Source of the DNA: Pseudisothecium myosuroides | Taxonomy: Eukaryota > Streptophyta > Bryopsida > Hypnales > Lembophyllaceae | Assembly (NCBI GenBank): GCA_951799445.1 | Contig: OX637287.1 | Span: forward strand, 6,324,001-6,388,000 | Length of the DNA stretch: 64,000 nucleotides | Direction: 5' to 3' | Part shown: positions 22,623-35,000 of the stretch, in pieces | How the letters are laid out: the number at the start of each line of letters is the position of its first letter | How positions within the stretch are numbered: the stretch's first letter is position 1 | Notes under the pieces: generated by a model | What the model was told of the DNA's origin: nothing | Database searches by the model: none | The model's input: only the letters and a program-made list of their open reading frames with translations | Position numbers and translations under genes: made by a program

Positions 22623-23385
22623 ATAATGTAGAATGCACTTGATATTTTTTGTTTTGCACAAATCAACATTCATATCTTACGCAATCCCAATTAAGCATAT
22701 TAAATTTTTGTTTCAGAAAACCCAAAACTCCATTTTTGGTGAATTTTTTCATTTAATTTTCATGGTTTTACATGATAATTCATTGAAAAATATTGGTGAT
22801 AATTTTTTTAATTCAATTGCGGAGATATATAGGAAACATCCATATGCACATTTTTTCTTCAACAAGCATCTCCAAAAAAGTTTCACAATTCCCTCTATAG
22901 AGATTTCAATGTTGGAGTGACAATGCCCTAAATTTGAAAAATAGATATCTCTTTATTGTAATTAGATTTTTCTATTTGTCCTTCACATTGTAACTGGTTT
23001 TGTCCCTTTGAACATGATGGTGCAATTACTTTGCCAAAATCTAATTACAATAAGAAAATATTTATTTTCCAAAATTAAGGCATTGTCACTTCAACATTGA
23101 AATCTCTATAGAAAGAATATTGAAACTTTTTTGGAGATGCTTGTTGAAGGAAAGATGTGTGTATGGATGTTTCAAACATATATCTGCCAATCAAATTTTA
23201 AAAAGTCATCACCAATATTTTTTAATGAATTATCATGTTAAACTATGAAAATTAAATGAAAAAATTCACCAAAAATGGAGTTTGGGGTTTTTTGAAACTA
23301 AAATTTGATATGCGTGATTGGGATTGCATAAGATATGATTGTTGATTGTGCAAAACTAAAAATATCAAGTGCATTTTACATTGTG
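22623..23385. repeat. 763-bp foldback with arms of about 370 bp
   Basis: The left arm starts ATAATGTAGAATGCACTTGA and the right arm ends TCAAGTGCATTTTACATTGT. The arms align as inverted repeats along nearly their whole length, for example CATTTTTGGTGAATTTTTTC with its complement at about 23262-23281, and ATAGAGATTTCAATGTTG with CAACATTGAAATCTCTAT. The loop is about 65 bp near 23000. A transcript would form a long, nearly perfect hairpin. No coding sequence was seen. Confidence 0.85.
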
Positions 23386-23749
23386 TCAAGAAAACGGAAT
23401 GGTTTGAATTGCAAATATGAAAACTTTTGGTAGGGGACTGTACACTAATAATGAAATTTAGTTCACCTTGCACTAAATTGGTATCCAACATGAACACTAA
23501 ATAATTATCAACTAAATGGAAATTAGCGTGAGTTACAAGATAGAGTAAAGAACACTTTAGGTATCATAATACTAAATTTCATTGTGATCCTTAAAACTTC
23601 AATATTTGCAAATGCATCCTCAAAAACTTTACATGTAGGACGTTTTGGAGAGTTCAAGAGTGAGCATTTAAGTAAATAAGGTAACATTACCTAATTGTAG
23701 CCCCTTTCTAAAACTAAAACCTACAGATTCTTGCCTAAAATATATTCTT

Positions 23750-24550
23750 GGGTGATTGCACATTATAGTATACAAAATTCCATTACAGATAGTTGCAAGA
23801 AACACTTCACGTTTTTCTGTCAAAACTGCGTTTTTTGGCCATAGGATTGGCAATACTATGCAATACTACCAATACTAGGTGTTAGCAGCATCTTGACAAA
23901 TCTAAACCATAAATTCAAGGTGCCTAAAGATCTAAACCGTCAATTCAGTACTATGTTGTACTATGTAGTACTACAAACTACTATGGAGTACTACAGAAGC
24001 CACTGGAAGCAGAAAATAGCAAAAAAGGGATCTATTAAGTTTTTCATTTTTAATAATTCAAAAAAATTCAAAAAAATTCAATGAAAAAGGCATTTTGCTA
24101 GAAAATATTGTGCTCCCATAGCACCAAAAAAATTCATGAAGGAAAATTTTTCCCTCTTTGAAGCCTTCACGCAAAGGAAGGTCACTTTGACCCTATGTGT
24201 GCAACCGACATGTTGCTATTTTCATTAAAAAAATCATTGTCAACCCTTTTAATGTTAGTAGACCTCCAACATGTCCAATTTGTAGCTTCAAATTTGCATT
24301 TTTGGGTGAAAATTAGGACTAGAAAGCATCAAAAGGGTCAAGGTAGACACCCAATCGGGGGCAAGTTAAAAATAATAAAAAAATTTCAAAAAATTTCAAA
24401 AAATTATTCAATGTTTGCAACTACCGCATCTACTTTTATTTTAAATTTTGTACCAAACGAACAAACAATGCAAAAGTTATGAGCAAAAAACCACAACAAG
24501 TTTGAGTGCAAGGGGACAAGAAATAGGACAAGTGTTTCTTGCAATCACCC
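23750..24550. mobile_element. TIR element, GGGTSATTRCAAGAAA family, copy 3
   Basis: The right end AAGTGTTTCTTGCAATCACC is identical to that of copy 2. The left end starts GGGTGATTGCA, is interrupted by about 36 bases, and resumes GTTGCAAGAAACACTT, so the left inverted repeat seems to hold a small insertion. The interior is AT-rich and non-coding. Confidence 0.5.
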
Positions 24551-26710
24551 TATGCACTCAAGGGGCATAAAATGCTCGATTTGTACTAGTACATGGAAAG
24601 AGAACTGGATATTGAGGTGGATGGCCATCATTTGTACCAACATTCATAAGTGTTGGACATATGGAGTTGGTTTTGTAGATAAGAATTTGTCCATTTTTTA
24701 AGCAACTTTGTTGCATCTTTGTAAGCTAAAGGCTTTGATGTGTGGTTATGTACACTAGTAAGCAAAACATAAATCCATATATCCATTTGGTTTGGGTCGC
24801 ATAATGAGCATGTTGTGGACAAATGAAGAATACTTTATTGGCCAAAATGGGTGTTTGTGAGCAAATCCCATGTATTGACCATATCTAAATTTTAAGACTG
24901 GTGTAATTTTTGCATCTAGAATTTGTAAATTTGTCCAAAAGTTGATATATAAAGTGGTCTGGATATTATTTTTTAGTCCATTATGTAAAATTTGAACCTT
25001 GCATTGACAACATGTAAGGTAACACCACCTAATAATGACATGTTTGCAAAACCGTTCACTCTAGATTCTTGCCGAAAATGCACAGCCTCCATACATGAGA
25101 GCCTAGCGTCCACTTTAAATATTCCTATTTTCAATACTTTGAATATTCATATTTTATTCATATGGAGTTCGAAATATTCATTCTAAGAGAATCTAAAATC
25201 CCATTTCAACAAACTACAAAAGCTTTTATAATTCAAATGAATAGTAGTTAACAACCATGCTCACACTCTCAATTGGACGCATTTAGGTGTCATATTCTTA
25301 CCAATAAGGAACTCAACAATAAGATCTTTTACATTCAATAAATAATTAGATTATGACATGCTAATTTTATTCTTGAATTTTGGCAAAAATCTAGGGAAGA
25401 ATATTGGTCTTATATAGTCTCTCAATACCGCTCCTATGACAAAAATCCTTGTAACTTGCAGCTCTACTTGTAGGAATTTTGTGTAGAAAGTCCTAGATAC
25501 ACTTTCCAAATAAAGCTACTTTAAACTATGCATGCTTTTGTAAAGTTGTAATTTTTTACTAACTGAGGTAGCTCAAGCAGTAACCATGTTGTAAATTTAT
25601 TTAAAATAAAAGCTTAAATTAATATTTCTTCAATAAAAATATATGTAGTCTACAATACTTTGCTTTTAGAAGCAACACTAAACAGAATGGAGAATGTAGC
25701 TAAGTCAAGCCAAAAGAGTGGTAGACATAATTGGAGTGGCAAATAAACATTGGCCATAAATGGTCTATTGCCCTTGCTTTCAATACAATGTTTTACAAAA
25801 TTAAATTTAACATGATAGTATACCAGAGAAATTCCAAGGGCACTACGTCCTTTGAGCATAGCCACATGTTAGTAATGCTTGTCCCCATCATTTCCTTGTA
25901 GCTTCTATATTCACCCCTCCACATAGAGCACCCATGGAAAAAAGACATGTATGCTGATCCAACAAGACTAAATAAATTGGAAGCTATCCAAGATTCTTTA
26001 TATTTCAAGAGAGTTTCAAAGAAGAAGCTGAAGAAGTAAGAGACAAGCGCTATTGATTCCAATTTTAGTTCTAAAAAACAAAAAAGAGAACCCATTAAGT
26101 TGGAAGACGTTGCTACTCCATCTTGAAAAAGTTTGCATTTTTTTAGAGACCTATCATCTCCATTACAAGTTGGAAAATATTTATGAACACCTGCATCATC
26201 CTATTCCTTCTAAAATTGCTAGTTGGGAGGTATATGAAAAAAGGATCTTACAATTATGATCCAATAGTTGTATGCCACTTTTTTGGAAACTTTGACTACA
26301 TAAAATTACAATATCATTTTACTTCATATACTTTGCCAATCTGTATCATAGAAGAATTTTTTTTTGGATGGAATTGTGATAAAAAAATTGGATGAGAATA
26401 CAATAGCCTTATGTTCAATACAAAACCTAAAGTCATTTATTAGACACTTTTAATCATCAACATCATTTAGTGCTAGCAATGTCTAAGAGCATGGCCACCC
26501 ATCACTAGGCGCGCTTGCAATGCTTCTTGGAAGGGCCCTCTACGAAATTCACACCCCATCGTTGCTCACTTCAAAAAATGAATTTGACACTCAACAGTTG
26601 AGGGCCTCTTTGGTGACACACAACCGTGGAATGAAGAGAATCCATCTCCAATCTTTGTTTAAACATACCAAAATAAATCCGTGTTGCAGCATGTAAAAAT
26701 TCACCATGTT
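24551..26710. other. AT-rich intergenic DNA, no gene seen
   Basis: Only short open frames without coding character or splice context are present. Confidence 0.4.
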
Positions 26711-26996
26711 CACTAGAAGAAAACTGCGTTTAACTTGTCAAAACTGCGTTGTATTTGACAAAAACTGCGTTGTACTCAACACAAAGTGTGGAGTGCATTT
26801 TGTTGAGTTCTCCGTTCATAACACAAAATTCTGCGTTCCACCATTTCAACACAAAATTTGACAAGTAAAACGCAGAATTTTGTGTTATGAATGGAGAATT
26901 CAACAAAATCCACCCCACACTTTGTGTTGAGTACAACTCAGTTTTTATCAAATACAACGCAGTTTTTATCAAATACAACGCAGTTTTCTTCTAGTG
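26711..26996. mobile_element. CACTA-ended foldback MITE, 286 bp
   Basis: It starts CACTAGAAGAAAACTGCGTT and ends AACGCAGTTTTCTTCTAGTG, an exact 20-bp terminal inverted repeat. Subterminal copies of AACTGCGTTGTA-like motifs repeat in both arms, and the whole element folds back near 26850. Subterminal repetition plus CACTA ends fits a CACTA-type element; flanking 3-bp duplication is not evident (gtt versus cca). Confidence 0.8.
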
Positions 26997-27691
26997 CCAG
27001 TGAAGAAAATGCCACCACGTAACTCCTAAATCTGTACTCACGTGGAGCCACAAAGCCTAAAGTTGGGGGCTTCAGCTCCACCCACAACTTGAAAGCTCAT
27101 AGCACCCAGTCTGGCGTGTCATTCCTTGCACACCTAGGTGGCCATGCTCTAAGTGACCAAAAGAGGATCATGTACTTCTTGGGTATAAAACCATCAAAGG
27201 ATGAAACCATTTTTAGGGTTTGACATTATGACCATTTGCAAAATATTGTGGCCATTTTGGTCACTTTTGGAGGTGACTAATTGGCATTTATGGATTGTAG
27301 AGCAATGATCCTTTCAAAAAATAAATATCTATTTCATACTTCATCAAGAAAATATGATTGCTTGATAAGAAAGAAGCTTCATCAACACTTGCAAAGGTGT
27401 TATCTATGTAAGAACAAGCTAGTCACTATGGACATCAATTTTTTTTTTTGGCTTTTAGAGAAGTGCTAAAGTAGCGTTATACAAGAAAATGATGTAGCCA
27501 AATATTTTAGTATTCATCTATATTTTGGATAGAACTTTCTTTTCATCCACATATTTGGATGAATTTCATTTAAAATTGGCAATTACATCCAAATTATTTT
27601 CAAAAATTGGAACAACTTAGCATCATCATCCAATTTTTCTTCAAATTTTTCCTTAAGGCTTGGTTCTCCCAAATTTGGTGCTTTTAGATGT
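26997..27691. other. AT-rich intergenic DNA, no gene seen
   Basis: No gene or defined repeat boundary was found. Confidence 0.35.
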
Positions 27692-27914
27692 TTAAATGCC
27701 TAAAAAAAGAACACTAATGGAAATCAACCTTTATGGTGCAGTATGAATCATCTACTTAAAAAAAGAGAAACACTCATTGGAGGTCAAACTGCTATGCAAG
27801 ACCTTCCCTTTTCACTCAAAATTCCAAGGATGAACATATGCACCTCTATCTGACATAGAAGGATTCTCTGTCAGGTATAGGACCACTCTGGTCCACAGCG
27901 TCCTTACAGGGTTA
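27692..27914 (-). mobile_element. piggyBac-like MITE family A, inverted copy
   Basis: Bounded by TTAA at 27692 and at 27911, with GGG just inside the right end. On the minus strand it carries the family interior: the CATAGCAGTTTGACCTCCAA block, GTAGATGATTCATAC and GGTTGATTTCCAT. Confidence 0.55.
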
Positions 27915-28260
27915 AACGGAGTGACAGTTGAAGCACAATCTTACAACTCCACGATCCCTAACATTATTGAAATTGAAGCTAACAAATTGCTGCAGCAGTG
28001 CTCATGTTCTGGCTTCACATTTCAACAAATGACAGTGTTTTGAAATCATCATATGATGACGCTTGCTGTTCATTCAGATCAATTTAAAAAAATTTGTGAC
28101 ATGGTACGTGAAAATATCACACATTTCAATAGAATTCCTCAATTCCAAGCTCCGCAGCAGCAAAAATTTCAAGAGCTGATGCCTGGCCGAAAAATAACTT
28201 GTGGAGTGAAATTCCATGCTAGCTGAAACTCCACAACTATCCGTCTGTATTGCGCAAATC

Positions 28261-29448
28261 CTAATTTGGTCCTCCGAGGTGCGTAAACTTGCACTGGGCT
28301 CCATACCGGCAGCTGCCATTTCGTTGGAAAGAACGGCAGACCAGGTTCTTCTTTCGAAGTGTGGCAGCCAGAGTTTGCAACGTTGTCCACAGTTCCTGCT
28401 TTTCTGCGGTCCAATGCTGGCGCACCTTCATGTGATCTTCCTCAGTAACCCAGATCTTGAGGTGAAGGTGAGGAAGATTACGGTATGTCCCATGGTTGAG
28501 AATCATCGTCCTATATGGGATTGAATCCCCTCTGACATGAACATTCCATCCAACCATCCCTACTCAATTCCTCTTCTGGAGATAGCACAAACCTCAAGCA
28601 ACTCCTAAAAAGCGATTATCTTAGACAAACACCGACAGTCTTGAGAGAATGCAAGGACTCTAATTTTGACCTAAAATTAGACCTAAAAGTGACAAGAGCA
28701 ACAATCATTTACCTGAGAGCCCGCACAGCGACAGTCCACAACGCATACACCTCCTCGTCGTCCATTTCCGACAACCTCTCGACATGCCGCTTCGGGGTGA
28801 CGATGAATCCCGGTCGAGCTTTGGCATCAAGGTGGCAACGAACAAACGGTTGGTCCCCGAATTGCGAAAGCACACACGCTTCGGCTGTGATCACTGGCAG
28901 CTCTCCAGGGTACAGCGGCGTGTCGAAATCGCATGATATGCATTCCCCTGCACCCAAATTCCCGCCTCTTCAATTCCACACATATCACCACAGCTACAAA
29001 CCCTAAATTCCACTCTAACTTCATCGTGTGCTTATCAGTGGACCCCAAATCGCATATAGATTACAACCTTTGCAGATTGAGTCTTTTGGTCACGGCAATT
29101 AGGTGTACCAGGGAGAACTTCCACTGGGCCGGGAAGATCCAGGTCTCCGTAGTACACATCCACAACAAAGGACGCCTTCTTCTTGTCCCGATCCCGAATC
29201 TTCAAATGGAAATCCCGAATTCCCCTCTTCGCCTCCAGCTCCTCCAGAATCTCTCGAAAGAACCCGACCACGTGCTCCTTCCCAGCCGTCTCCACAAAGC
29301 TGCAAAACGGTGTTGGGGGCAGTCCGATGAGCTTAAACTGCAAAGCACTTCCTGGCTGCACATCGAAACAGGCCATGAGCTTCTCACTCTTTGGGCCAAC
29401 ATTTCTGTTTCCTCCGGAATCGGCCTCAACATAGCCGGCGTCCGCCAT
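28261..29448 (-). CDS. HIT-like domain protein with C-terminal CCCH zinc finger
   Basis: Three exons (29448-29109, 28947-28713, 28531-28261) join in phase to give 281 residues. The N-terminal ~110 residues (for example FKLIGLPPTPFCSFVE and VVGFFREILEELEAKRGI) are unrecognised. A HIT-type fold follows: CISCDFDTPLYPGELPVI, then GFIVTPKRHVERLSEMDDEE, and the active-site region NHGTYRNLPHLHLKIW. The third histidine of the usual HxHxH is a lysine (HLHLK), so classical nucleotidyl hydrolase chemistry may be lost or altered. The C-terminus holds a CCCH finger, CRSFQRNGSCRYGAQCKFTH (C-x8-C-x5-C-x3-H), which suggests RNA binding. An alternative in-frame ATG lies at 29544. The acceptor of exon 3 was chosen to keep phase. 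Confidence 0.75.
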
Positions 29449-29560
29449 GGTTTTGATGGTCGTGATGTCAAGATGGTCTTCAGCCTGTCCGCAACTCGAT
29501 GTGTTTTGGGGAAGCAGAGAAAAATGTGTAACTCCGGTTCTCATGTGGAACCGGCGTACT

Positions 29561-30334
29561 TTAACCCCTAAATGCCCAAGGCACCCAACTTGGGTGTCGA
29601 CAATACTTTGAAGTTAAATAAAACCTAACCAAGTTTCTTTTTGTAGTAGTTTCTGTTTGAGGAAAAGTCTTTTTGAAGTCTAGTTTTAGCATCAAAAATC
29701 CGATTTTGAAAATGATTGACTATGATTTTTCTATTCAAGATTTTGTGTAAGGGTACCCATTGTAATCTTGACTTTCCGTAGTGTTGAGAACTCTTGGAAA
29801 TGAGCCTCAAATACACTAGATCTTGGAGAAAAAAATCACATAAAAAATTCATTTAACAAAATTGTAGAGTAGATTTTGAGAAGATGTAAATTGATTTTAA
29901 AAAAATTGATTTAAAAATTCTCTTGGAAATGAGCCTCAAATACACTAGATCTTGGAGAAAAAATCACATTAAAAATTCATTTAAAAAATTTGTAGAGTAG
30001 ATTTTGAGAAGATGTAAATTGATTGGGATTATGCATGTTAGGCCCTTTAACCTCATTTTTTTTGGTGATCAACTTTTAAGACTTGACTTCTGAAAAAAGG
30101 ATTTCAAAAATTTCTTAGTTTTAACACCCTCATGATCAAACATTATAATCTTTCAATCAATAATTGATATTGTTGTGTGTTTCTTTTCCTATGTGATTTC
30201 TAATATGTCAAGTTTGAATTTGTAGAGTTACAATTCAAAAAAAATTGATACAACATATCAAAATGTTGGCTTTTTGTTCAATTTAGAGCAAAATTCAAGA
30301 AGTTCAAAAAAGGCCTTGGGCATTTAGGGGTTAA
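29561..30334. mobile_element. piggyBac-like element, family B, 770 bp
   Basis: It is flanked by TTAA at both ends (29561-29564 and 30331-30334). Just inside are CCCCTAAATGCCCAAGG and its exact complement CCTTGGGCATTTAGGGG. TTAA duplication with CCC ends is diagnostic for the piggyBac superfamily. The interior is AT-rich and non-coding and holds a 129-bp tandem duplication. It lies about 110 bp upstream of the HIT-CCCH start codon. Confidence 0.75.
29791..30024. repeat. Tandem duplication, period 129 bp
   Basis: The segment beginning CTCTTGGAAATGAGCCTCAA at 29791 recurs at 29920 almost unchanged, through GAGAAGATGTAAATTGAT. It lies inside the family B element and looks recent. Confidence 0.85.
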
Positions 30335-30409
30335 ACCCAAAATCTTAAGCCTTTCCAAGTGTGTTTTTCTTGTGAAAAAAGAACATGAGCTTATAGTTAT
30401 CCCCAAAGA

Positions 30410-30603
30410 AGCAAATTGTCTTATATCCTTTTGTATAGGACAAAATTGGAACTATTCATCCTTGAAATTTTGTGTGGAAAGGGGAGACCATGAACAATAT
30501 TTTGACCTCTAGTGAGCACTTTTGTTTTCTTCAAAGTAATGATGTCATACAATGCCAAAAGGGATGATTTTCATAGTCACCAGTTCAATGTTAAAGTATT
30601 AAA
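30410..30603 (+). mobile_element. piggyBac-like MITE family A, degraded copy
   Basis: The interior matches (TATAGGACAAAATTGGAACT, TTGTGTGGAAAGGGGAGACC, AAAAGGGATGATTTTCATAG), and TTAA occurs at the right end near 30591. The left terminus is decayed. Confidence 0.45.
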
Positions 30604-32020
30604 GAGTTTACTTATTAGTGTACAAACCTGTTTTGAGTGTGAAATTGCATGAGAGTGAGATTGTAACAAGAGAAATGTATATATTCTATTTTTAACCTCT
30701 AAAAGCCCATGGGGTTGGAACAAAACACAAATATGTTATAAAATATAAGGTAGAGCCACCCATAGCCAACCGAATAAGGAATTCCGACATGATATGGAGT
30801 TGTGAAGGCAAAACAAGTATTTTTCAGAGATACATCAATAGAAAAGATACAGATTGCCAAAAATTTGGTAATTTTATCACTTGAATTGAAATTACTATGA
30901 ATTTTGGGAGGCAAAAAGTGCTCCGGACCCATGGCCAATGTCTAGACTCTTCCAATTCCGATCATTCAAGAACTTTTTTTCTAATCATTATTTCCTACTT
31001 CTTTTCTCACAACTTGGGACATGTGCCATGTATTTATTAGTTCCAACTTTGAAAACAAAAAAAAAAAAACATTCTAAGCTTGGTTAGAAATACGTGCACC
31101 TATAGGTTGGGAATGGATCAGTGGTCAAGAATGGGGGGGGCTCTACCTTAAGTTTTATAACTTTTTTGAAGTTTGCATTTACATATATGCCTTTGAGGAC
31201 CTCTCAAAATCAAATATTTACTTTTCTTCAACAAAAATAAAAAATTTCCAATAGCTAACCTTGAATATTGCCTATAAATTTTTTTGAATGGTCAAAGGAA
31301 TTAACTACCCAAACACAAATGAGCTGAAATTTTGGAGCGACCATATATAGATGCTTAAGCATTCAGGAATTAAGAAGACAACTTCATGTGATTAATTTGT
31401 ATGCTACCATGCCTCATCATCATTAAAAAAAAATCATATAGAGTAAGTCATGCCTTGTTGTTAATCCAATAAATTCAACTTAGATTAGAATGAGTTTTGA
31501 AAGACATCACATGAACAAAGAGTATTCATATGACTTTACACCTACCTGTAAGTTACTATAAATAAATCTTCAAGGCGCTGATTATATTGTAAGCGATCCC
31601 AATATCAACCTTACACTATCTTATTCAGAAGATGAAAAGTTTAGGCAAGACTTTGCAGGAGTGGATTTTTGCAACACTGTCATAATTCCGTGTAGTAACC
31701 CTGGTGAAGGATTGGGGAAGTCCAAATATGTTTTAACATGTTCATCCCTCGAGCCAATTTGGATTTACGATCAATCTCCACGCTCTCTTCAATACACAGA
31801 TTTGAGCATTTGCAGGGACTAAATTCCCCAATGGGCCCTGCAAGTGCTGTGAATTGCAAATTTTTTGGAGAAACACAGAGCTCAAGATTACATACAGATC
31901 CAAGGGCTTAAATGAGAAGGATTATGAGTTAAAATCCTCTCCTAACCAACCAAGGAGACGCGCAGTTGCCTTCAAACACCAGACTCGGCGTTGTGTTACT
32001 TGCAGCCAAAATAACGGAAT
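30604..32020. other. 3' flank of UFSP2 and intergenic DNA
   Basis: No gene was recognised. The last few hundred bases before 32020 probably include the UFSP2 3' untranslated region. A C-run of eight G bases occurs near 31133 and a long A-run near 31057. Confidence 0.4.
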
Positions 32021-35000
32021 TTATACAGTGTTGGGACGTTGAGGCATTAAGAGATTATAAAATCTATTAGCAAGGAAGAATTCCTTGCCGTTTGCACCTA
32101 CAGCTCTTTTCCAGCCACACCAACCTCCACTGCGGATGCTTTTCAAATCCTCACCGCCAGTGTAGTGAGGGTCTAGAATCAGGAACGCACTCTCTCCCGT
32201 CATTTCATTGTAATCAATACCCAACAAGGTATACGCCAAAACACCTCCACCTGCATATAACTCAAGCAATTAAAGGAAGATACCAATTATCCTAGAACGT
32301 GGAGCCTCTAGATGTAAGAGATGTTTTCATAGGGTAACATAGAGTGATTTAAACCCGTAAGGACTACGAGGCTCAAATTGGGTACTCTTGAGTGAGTCAA
32401 ATGGAGACTTTCTTCTCTTCAAATTCGCATATTTTAAACCAAAACAATCAATGCTCTGCGCTGATTCTCGTGATATAAATTTTGGCCCCATCTGAAGTAT
32501 ATATTTTTACAAATTAGTTTTTTTTAACCATGAACCCTTGGTCCTTTAGGGGTTATTAACTCATGCAAATCAGAGGAAAGCACAATGTGAGGCTACCTAT
32601 CATTATCGGAGTGCCTTGGATCCTGAAGTGTAGAGCTAGTTCTCTGCACTTGCTGGGTAGGTCTGCGCCACTCCGCACATCCAAGACTTTACAAGTTACC
32701 TGCAGTAGGTACAAGATTGATACTTACGTCATCAGTAACTATAAGATTGAAAGAATGCGATAATTCCACGACCTACAGACTTCAAAGACTCATCGCAATA
32801 TTGACCCTGAAGGTGATTAATATCTAAGGGCCTAAATGGCCCAAAGTCGCTGCTTCCATGTCTTTAGGAATTCAAATAAATCATTTAGGAGCCATGTAGG
32901 AATGCAACAAAAAATACCAATAGAAAAAGAGACCAAGCCCTACATTTTTGAACAATAGACATGATTTGGAAGTTCCTACAATTGGTTGATAGCTTCCAAA
33001 GCGCACTTTTAATTTCAGTTCAGGCACTTCAGGTTTAAGATATGCTTACACCAAGTAAATTGTCAAGCACGTAACAGAGATCCATTGAGCCGATCCATTC
33101 CTGAGAACCAATGAAGGACGCATCCTTATCTCCAATCTCCACAAGCGTTCCCTGAATTTCTCTGTAGAAAGAAAACGAAAAATACACTCAATTTCACCAT
33201 TTAAGCCATTCCTTACAAGCTTCCACATATTACATATTACAAGCAATTATGTTCAATACTAAATTCAGGATTATCGAATTCCCGTTTGACAGCAGATCAA
33301 ATTCATAAGTCAAATCCTTCCGTTGACGTGCTCTATGCTGAGAAACAGAACTCCGTTGGTGAGAAATTACAGGCATTTACAATTCTTTCAGAATCCTATT
33401 CTTATATTGATGGATTCCCATCCAAATGGTTTCTCGAATATACTGTCTACTCGGATAGAAGCAAGATTTAAAAGAAAGATAAAAAGGTGCTACCTGTGAG
33501 TAGGAACAGGTAGAGAGGAATAATGTTGTAGTCTGAACCAAGAAACGATAGTTTGCAAAGATCGGTACGCACATCCCCAGCCCTAAAAAGGCAGTGGAAA
33601 TCATTATTTCAGAGCGTTTGACGATACAGAGTCACCGTACAACAAAGAAAACAAAAGCGAATCCAACCCAGAATTTACTCGTAAAAGCGTACTGTTACGG
33701 ACGTAGCAGTAGTAGAACATTTTCGAAGCCAATTAACACCCTCAAATATATGATACAAGTAATGATTTTCTTTCTCTATCCTCACAACAAGAAAATTGAA
33801 AAGCAAACTCACGGTGTCATCAAATCGATCTTGTAGATAGTGATAGTACTCGTAAGAACCATCAATAAGACTCTGTGTGCCACCCACAACTGCCATAACA
33901 AAGAAAATCGTAAAAAATGCAACAAATTTTGTATAATTGCAGCGCACCAGGTACTTGAGGATCAACTGCATTAGCTTCCAATGTACACATAATTTGTCAG
34001 CGAATAAGACAACTCACTGACGCGTACCTACATGACCAACATCAAAATAAAAGATGGTAAAGTAGAGATGAGTTGTAAAATGCTAACCTCCAGATGGGGG
34101 CAGCCCCACGTGAACATCACACAACCTTCTTGACCCTGCAAGGAAAGCCACAACGTCTCTGAGTGCTTATACCATCTGAAGCGGACCAGGATATCATCAG
34201 AGTAATGATTCCAACCACTGAGGATCTGGAGCAGGACTTCACCTGTGGAGGTACTAGTGGATTCCATTGTCATCAGTGCATTTGCAACTCGAAGCAAAGG
34301 TCGGTCCAAGGGTAGTCTGAGTCTTTGGTGCAAAGACTTCCTGCTATTCACTGCCACATGATCAACCGCTCTCATTGGTGAAAATCTCAGATATAGGCCA
34401 GGTAGCTCGAATCAGCCTAAACGAAAAAGGCCAACATAGGTATTACGGATTCACAACTCTCTCAGACCACTTTCATTGCCTTAGGGAAAAGAGGAGGGTC
34501 TAGAGTCATAAACCCCATCCTCCACTACAATCTCAGAGAGCCGTAGATCTCCAAGATCTGACGGTCCTGAATGTTTAGGCTGGAGGAGAGGGTTATGTTT
34601 GATAATCGTCTTAGGGCACTGGCCCTCAACCAGTTATCTAACACAACAACGCACTGATTATTGAACCATCTTATTAACGCCTGTGCATGAATGAATAGCC
34701 AAAATCCAGCTGCTCTAATCTCTATTACTACCTATTGACCCTTACCCCGGTTGGGTAAGCCATATTAACAGCCGATAATATTCAGGATCATAAAACTGAG
34801 GTCTTCACCAGCAATCCGACGATAAAGATATACTAGTTTCAATTGTCTTACGATCTAAAACATTACCACAAATCTCTCAAACAAAATCATACTGTACAGT
34901 ACAACAGAATCTGCTAGTGAATTGGTAAGTATTAAGGGTGACGTGAAGACCCTACCAAGAGCAATCTCAGTTTCCCCATAGCTAAGATCATAAATTGCTG

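Noticed and set aside
28933..29571. 212-residue plus-strand open frame
   Set aside because: It is antisense to exons 1 and 2 of the HIT-CCCH gene, whose splice phases and motifs are clear.
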